DNA from: Methanolobus sp.
GTDB lineage: Archaea > Halobacteriota > Methanosarcinia > Methanosarcinales > Methanosarcinaceae
Reading direction: 5' to 3'
NCBI RefSeq assembly: GCF_016278365.1
Contig: NZ_JADQBZ010000008.1
Coordinates: 372,001 to 436,000, forward strand
DNA length: 64,000 nt
A program made the translations under genes and the position numbers. Of the stretch, positions 62,305 to 64,000 are shown one piece after another; the stretch's first letter is position 1; the number at the start of each line of letters is the position of its first letter. The notes under the pieces are model-generated. The model had not been told where the DNA came from. It saw only the letters and a list, made by a program, of their open reading frames with translations, and made no database searches.

Positions 62305-62473
62305 TTTTTTGAATCAATTCTTTTTTAGTGCAATGTGGCTTTAGCACAGAGCTACAACCTTGGAACTGACATCCTGGAGATGCTTTCCTTGCGAACTGCT
62401 CTGGTACTACAGTATCAGCGAGTGTTTTTTATAAGTGACCGGCTTCATAGAGTGCATTTGAGAGGTGATACTT

Positions 62474-62902
62474 TTGGTAAAAGTACTTGCAACAGGAACT
62501 TTTGATATACTTCATCCGGGACACATCCTTTTCCTTAGCAAAGCACGTGAGCTGGGAGACGAACTATTTGTAATAGTTGCAAGGGAATCCATGGTCAGGC
62601 ACAAGCCAAAACCGATCATTCCGGAGGAGCAAAGACTGAAGATGGTAAATGCACTCAAGGTCGTTGACAACGCTGTGCTGGGGAGCGAAAAGAACATGTT
62701 CGAGCCGGTCATGGAGATAAGACCCGATATCATCGCACTCGGATATGATCAGACATTCGATATCCTGAAACTGGAAACTGAATTACGTGAACTAAAGATC
62801 AATGCCAAGGTCGTGCGTATCAGTGATTCAAAGACCTGCCCATTATGCAGTACAGGGAAAATAATTAAAAAGATACTGGAACGCTATGGGAAAATGTCCT
62901 GA
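62474..62902 (+). CDS. ribL: FAD synthase RibL (archaeal nucleotidyltransferase)
   Basis: The protein starts LVKVLATGTFDILHPGHILFLS at TTG 62474. The GAGAGGTGAT upstream is a strong ribosome site and overlaps the GTG that the ORF track uses. HPGH and the later IPEEQRLKMVNALKVVDNAVLG are hallmarks of the RibL/cytidylyltransferase family. A C-terminal CPLCSTGKI cysteine pair is typical of archaeal RibL. It transfers AMP to FMN to make FAD. Length is about 142 residues. It stands alone. Confidence 0.88.
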   Translation: MVKVLATGTFDILHPGHILFLSKARELGDELFVIVARESMVRHKPKPIIPEEQRLKMVNALKVVDNAVLGSEKNMFEPVMEIRPDIIALGYDQTFDILKLETELRELKINAKVVRISDSKTCPLCSTGKIIKKILERYGKMS

Positions 62903-62956
62903 TGGCATTACAGTTATCTAATAGGACACATGATTTAAAAAAAAAGGAACAGAGGA

Positions 62957-64000
62957 TCAGATCAGCGCATCTTCAATTCTTGCAATTCCTTCTTTTATGC
63001 GATCCTGTGATGTCGCATAGGACATTCTTATGAAATTCCTGCCGCTTTCCCCGAAAGCTGAACCTGCAGTTACTGCAACATGTGCGTCCATAAGAAGTTT
63101 CTCAGCTACCTTATCACCGTCTCCGAACTCACTTACATCAGCAAATGCATAGAATGCTCCGTCAGGCATCTGACATTTGATCCCCATACCATAAAGCTCT
63201 TCTATCAGGAGATTGCGCCTGGCTTTGAACTTATTAACCATTTCTGCCAGTGGCTCCTGTGGGCCTTTTAGGGCAGCTACTCCCCCGTGCTGCACAAAAG
63301 TGGTCGTATTACTGACAGAGTGTGACTGGATCTTGAGCATGCCTTCGAATATATCAGGCCTGGCGCATACATAACCCAATCTCCAGCCAGTCATTGCATA
63401 GGCTTTGGAGAAACCATTGACTGTAATGGTCCGGTCATGCATGCCCTCCATTGAGCCGATGCTCAGATGTTCCTTATCATAGATGATTTTCTCGTATATC
63501 TCATCCGAAAGTACGAGAAGATCATGATCAATGGCCAGGTCCGCAATATTCTTCAGAGTCTGCCTGTCATATACGGCACCTGTAGGATTACCGGGGCTAT
63601 TGACAACTATTAAGCGGGTCTTGTCAGTAATATATTCTTCAAGGTCCTGAGGCTTAAAACGGTCATTGGCATCAGTGGGCACCCATACAGGATTCGCACC
63701 TGCGAACTTAACGGCAGAATCATAGGAAACCCAGGCGGGATCAAAAAGAATTGCCTCATCTCCATCATCGAGGACTGTCAGCATTACTTCAAAGATAGCC
63801 TGCTTCGCTCCCGGAGTTACAAGCACATCTGACCCTTTTACGTCAAGCTTGTTTTCAGTCCGGAGCTTTTCGGCGATAGCCTCCCGGAGTTCAGGAATAC
63901 CGGCAGGAGGTGTGTAATGGGTCTCACCCCGGTACATCGCCTGGCATGCAGCTTCACAGATGTGTTCAGGAGTATCAAAATCAGGCTCACCCAGACTGAA
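62957..64000 (-). CDS. Aspartate-type aminotransferase, partial (5' end beyond the window)
   Basis: The ORF track shows 326 residues from 63937, but the frame stays open to the window edge (FSLGEPDFDTPEHICEAACQ), so the start is outside. PLP-enzyme motifs: VNSPGNPTGAVYDRQTL, LVLSDEIYEKIIYD, and the PLP-lysine site GFSKAYAMTGWRLGYVC. This is the class I/II fold of aspartate or aromatic aminotransferases. The exact substrate cannot be assigned, but archaeal homologues include aspC-like and alanine or aromatic enzymes. Confidence 0.92.
   Translation of the reverse strand, partial: FSLGEPDFDTPEHICEAACQAMYRGETHYTPPAGIPELREAIAEKLRTENKLDVKGSDVLVTPGAKQAIFEVMLTVLDDGDEAILFDPAWVSYDSAVKFAGANPVWVPTDANDRFKPQDLEEYITDKTRLIVVNSPGNPTGAVYDRQTLKNIADLAIDHDLLVLSDEIYEKIIYDKEHLSIGSMEGMHDRTITVNGFSKAYAMTGWRLGYVCARPDIFEGMLKIQSHSVSNTTTFVQHGGVAALKGPQEPLAEMVNKFKARRNLLIEELYGMGIKCQMPDGAFYAFADVSEFGDGDKVAEKLLMDAHVAVTAGSAFGESGRNFIRMSYATSQDRIKEGIARIEDALI

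Noticed and set aside
1-64000. CRISPR array or cas genes
   Set aside because: No regularly spaced identical repeats with unique spacers and no Cas protein were seen; the repeats at 25.3 kb are irregular and AT-rich.
1-64000. rRNA or tRNA genes
   Set aside because: No 16S/23S/5S segments and no complete tRNA cloverleaf with a GTTCGA-type T-loop were seen by eye.

Overview
The window looks like the chromosome of a methylotrophic or acetotrophic methanogenic archaeon of the order Methanosarcinales (a Methanolobus, Methanomethylovorans or Methanosarcina relative). The evidence is a group II chaperonin (thermosome), HerA, archaeal diphthine synthase, pyruvoyl-dependent arginine decarboxylase, RibL-type FAD synthase, a FilR1-like methanogen regulator, DUF1638, DUF1699 and DUF2119 proteins, a haem exporter CcmABC set (expected only in cytochrome-bearing methanogens), PGF-CTERM and PKD surface proteins, and archaeal TATA-type promoters with GGTGAT-type ribosome sites. 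Species cannot be fixed from sequence alone.

Layout. (1) 1-1.7 kb: conserved core, herA (cut by the left edge) and dphB. (2) About 1.8-31.1 kb: a gene-poor, visibly AT-richer accessory region. It holds a secreted DNase-like lipoprotein, a radical SAM/TcmP convergent pair, a type I restriction-modification operon in the order R-S-M, two tyrosine recombinases, a DUF3800 protein, paired DUF1699 paralogues, many small orphan genes, a rhomboid protease, a transglutaminase-like membrane protein, a SEC-C protein, and a replication-like block (DUF927 helicase-like protein, ribbon-helix-helix protein, repeat-rich AT stretch). This reads as one or more integrated elements layered with defence genes, ending in a large integrase next to the thermosome. 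No flanking tRNA or att repeat was found. (3) 31.3-44.2 kb: core again, with thermosome, a giant PKD surface protein, DUF2119 and TlyA/FtsJ-like genes, a CPA-type cation antiporter, a HAD phosphatase, an old-yellow-enzyme oxidoreductase, and ccmABC. (4) 44.2-53.4 kb: regulators (FilR1-like, CheY-like), a cupin, a propeller surface protein, a MoxR/CbbQ ATPase with a 1160-residue CbbO/NorD-like VWA protein, and arginine decarboxylase. (5) 53.7-64 kb: a glycine betaine type ABC transporter operon, acidic lipoprotein, fasciclin surface protein, acetyltransferase, small membrane proteins, DUF1638, exported MsrA, cytochrome b5-like protein, RibL, and an aminotransferase cut by the right edge.

How genes work together. 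CcmABC would export haem for c-type cytochrome maturation. The ProV/W/X-like operon imports an osmolyte. HsdRSM, TcmP/radical SAM and DUF3800 form a plausible defence cluster. The envelope proteins (PKD/PGF-CTERM, fasciclin, propeller) are S-layer or surface associated.

The most interesting unexplained signals are: a well-folded ~120-nt RNA-like locus at 19.4 kb with its own TATA box and U-run; a second RNA-like locus at 46.35 kb with a 10-bp stem and a C-rich loop; a two-hairpin cluster at 15.1 kb; repeat arrays beside the DUF927 gene; an integrase lacking its first catalytic arginine with a translationally coupled, apparently frameshifted small gene; and a proV gene whose only well-placed start is ATT.
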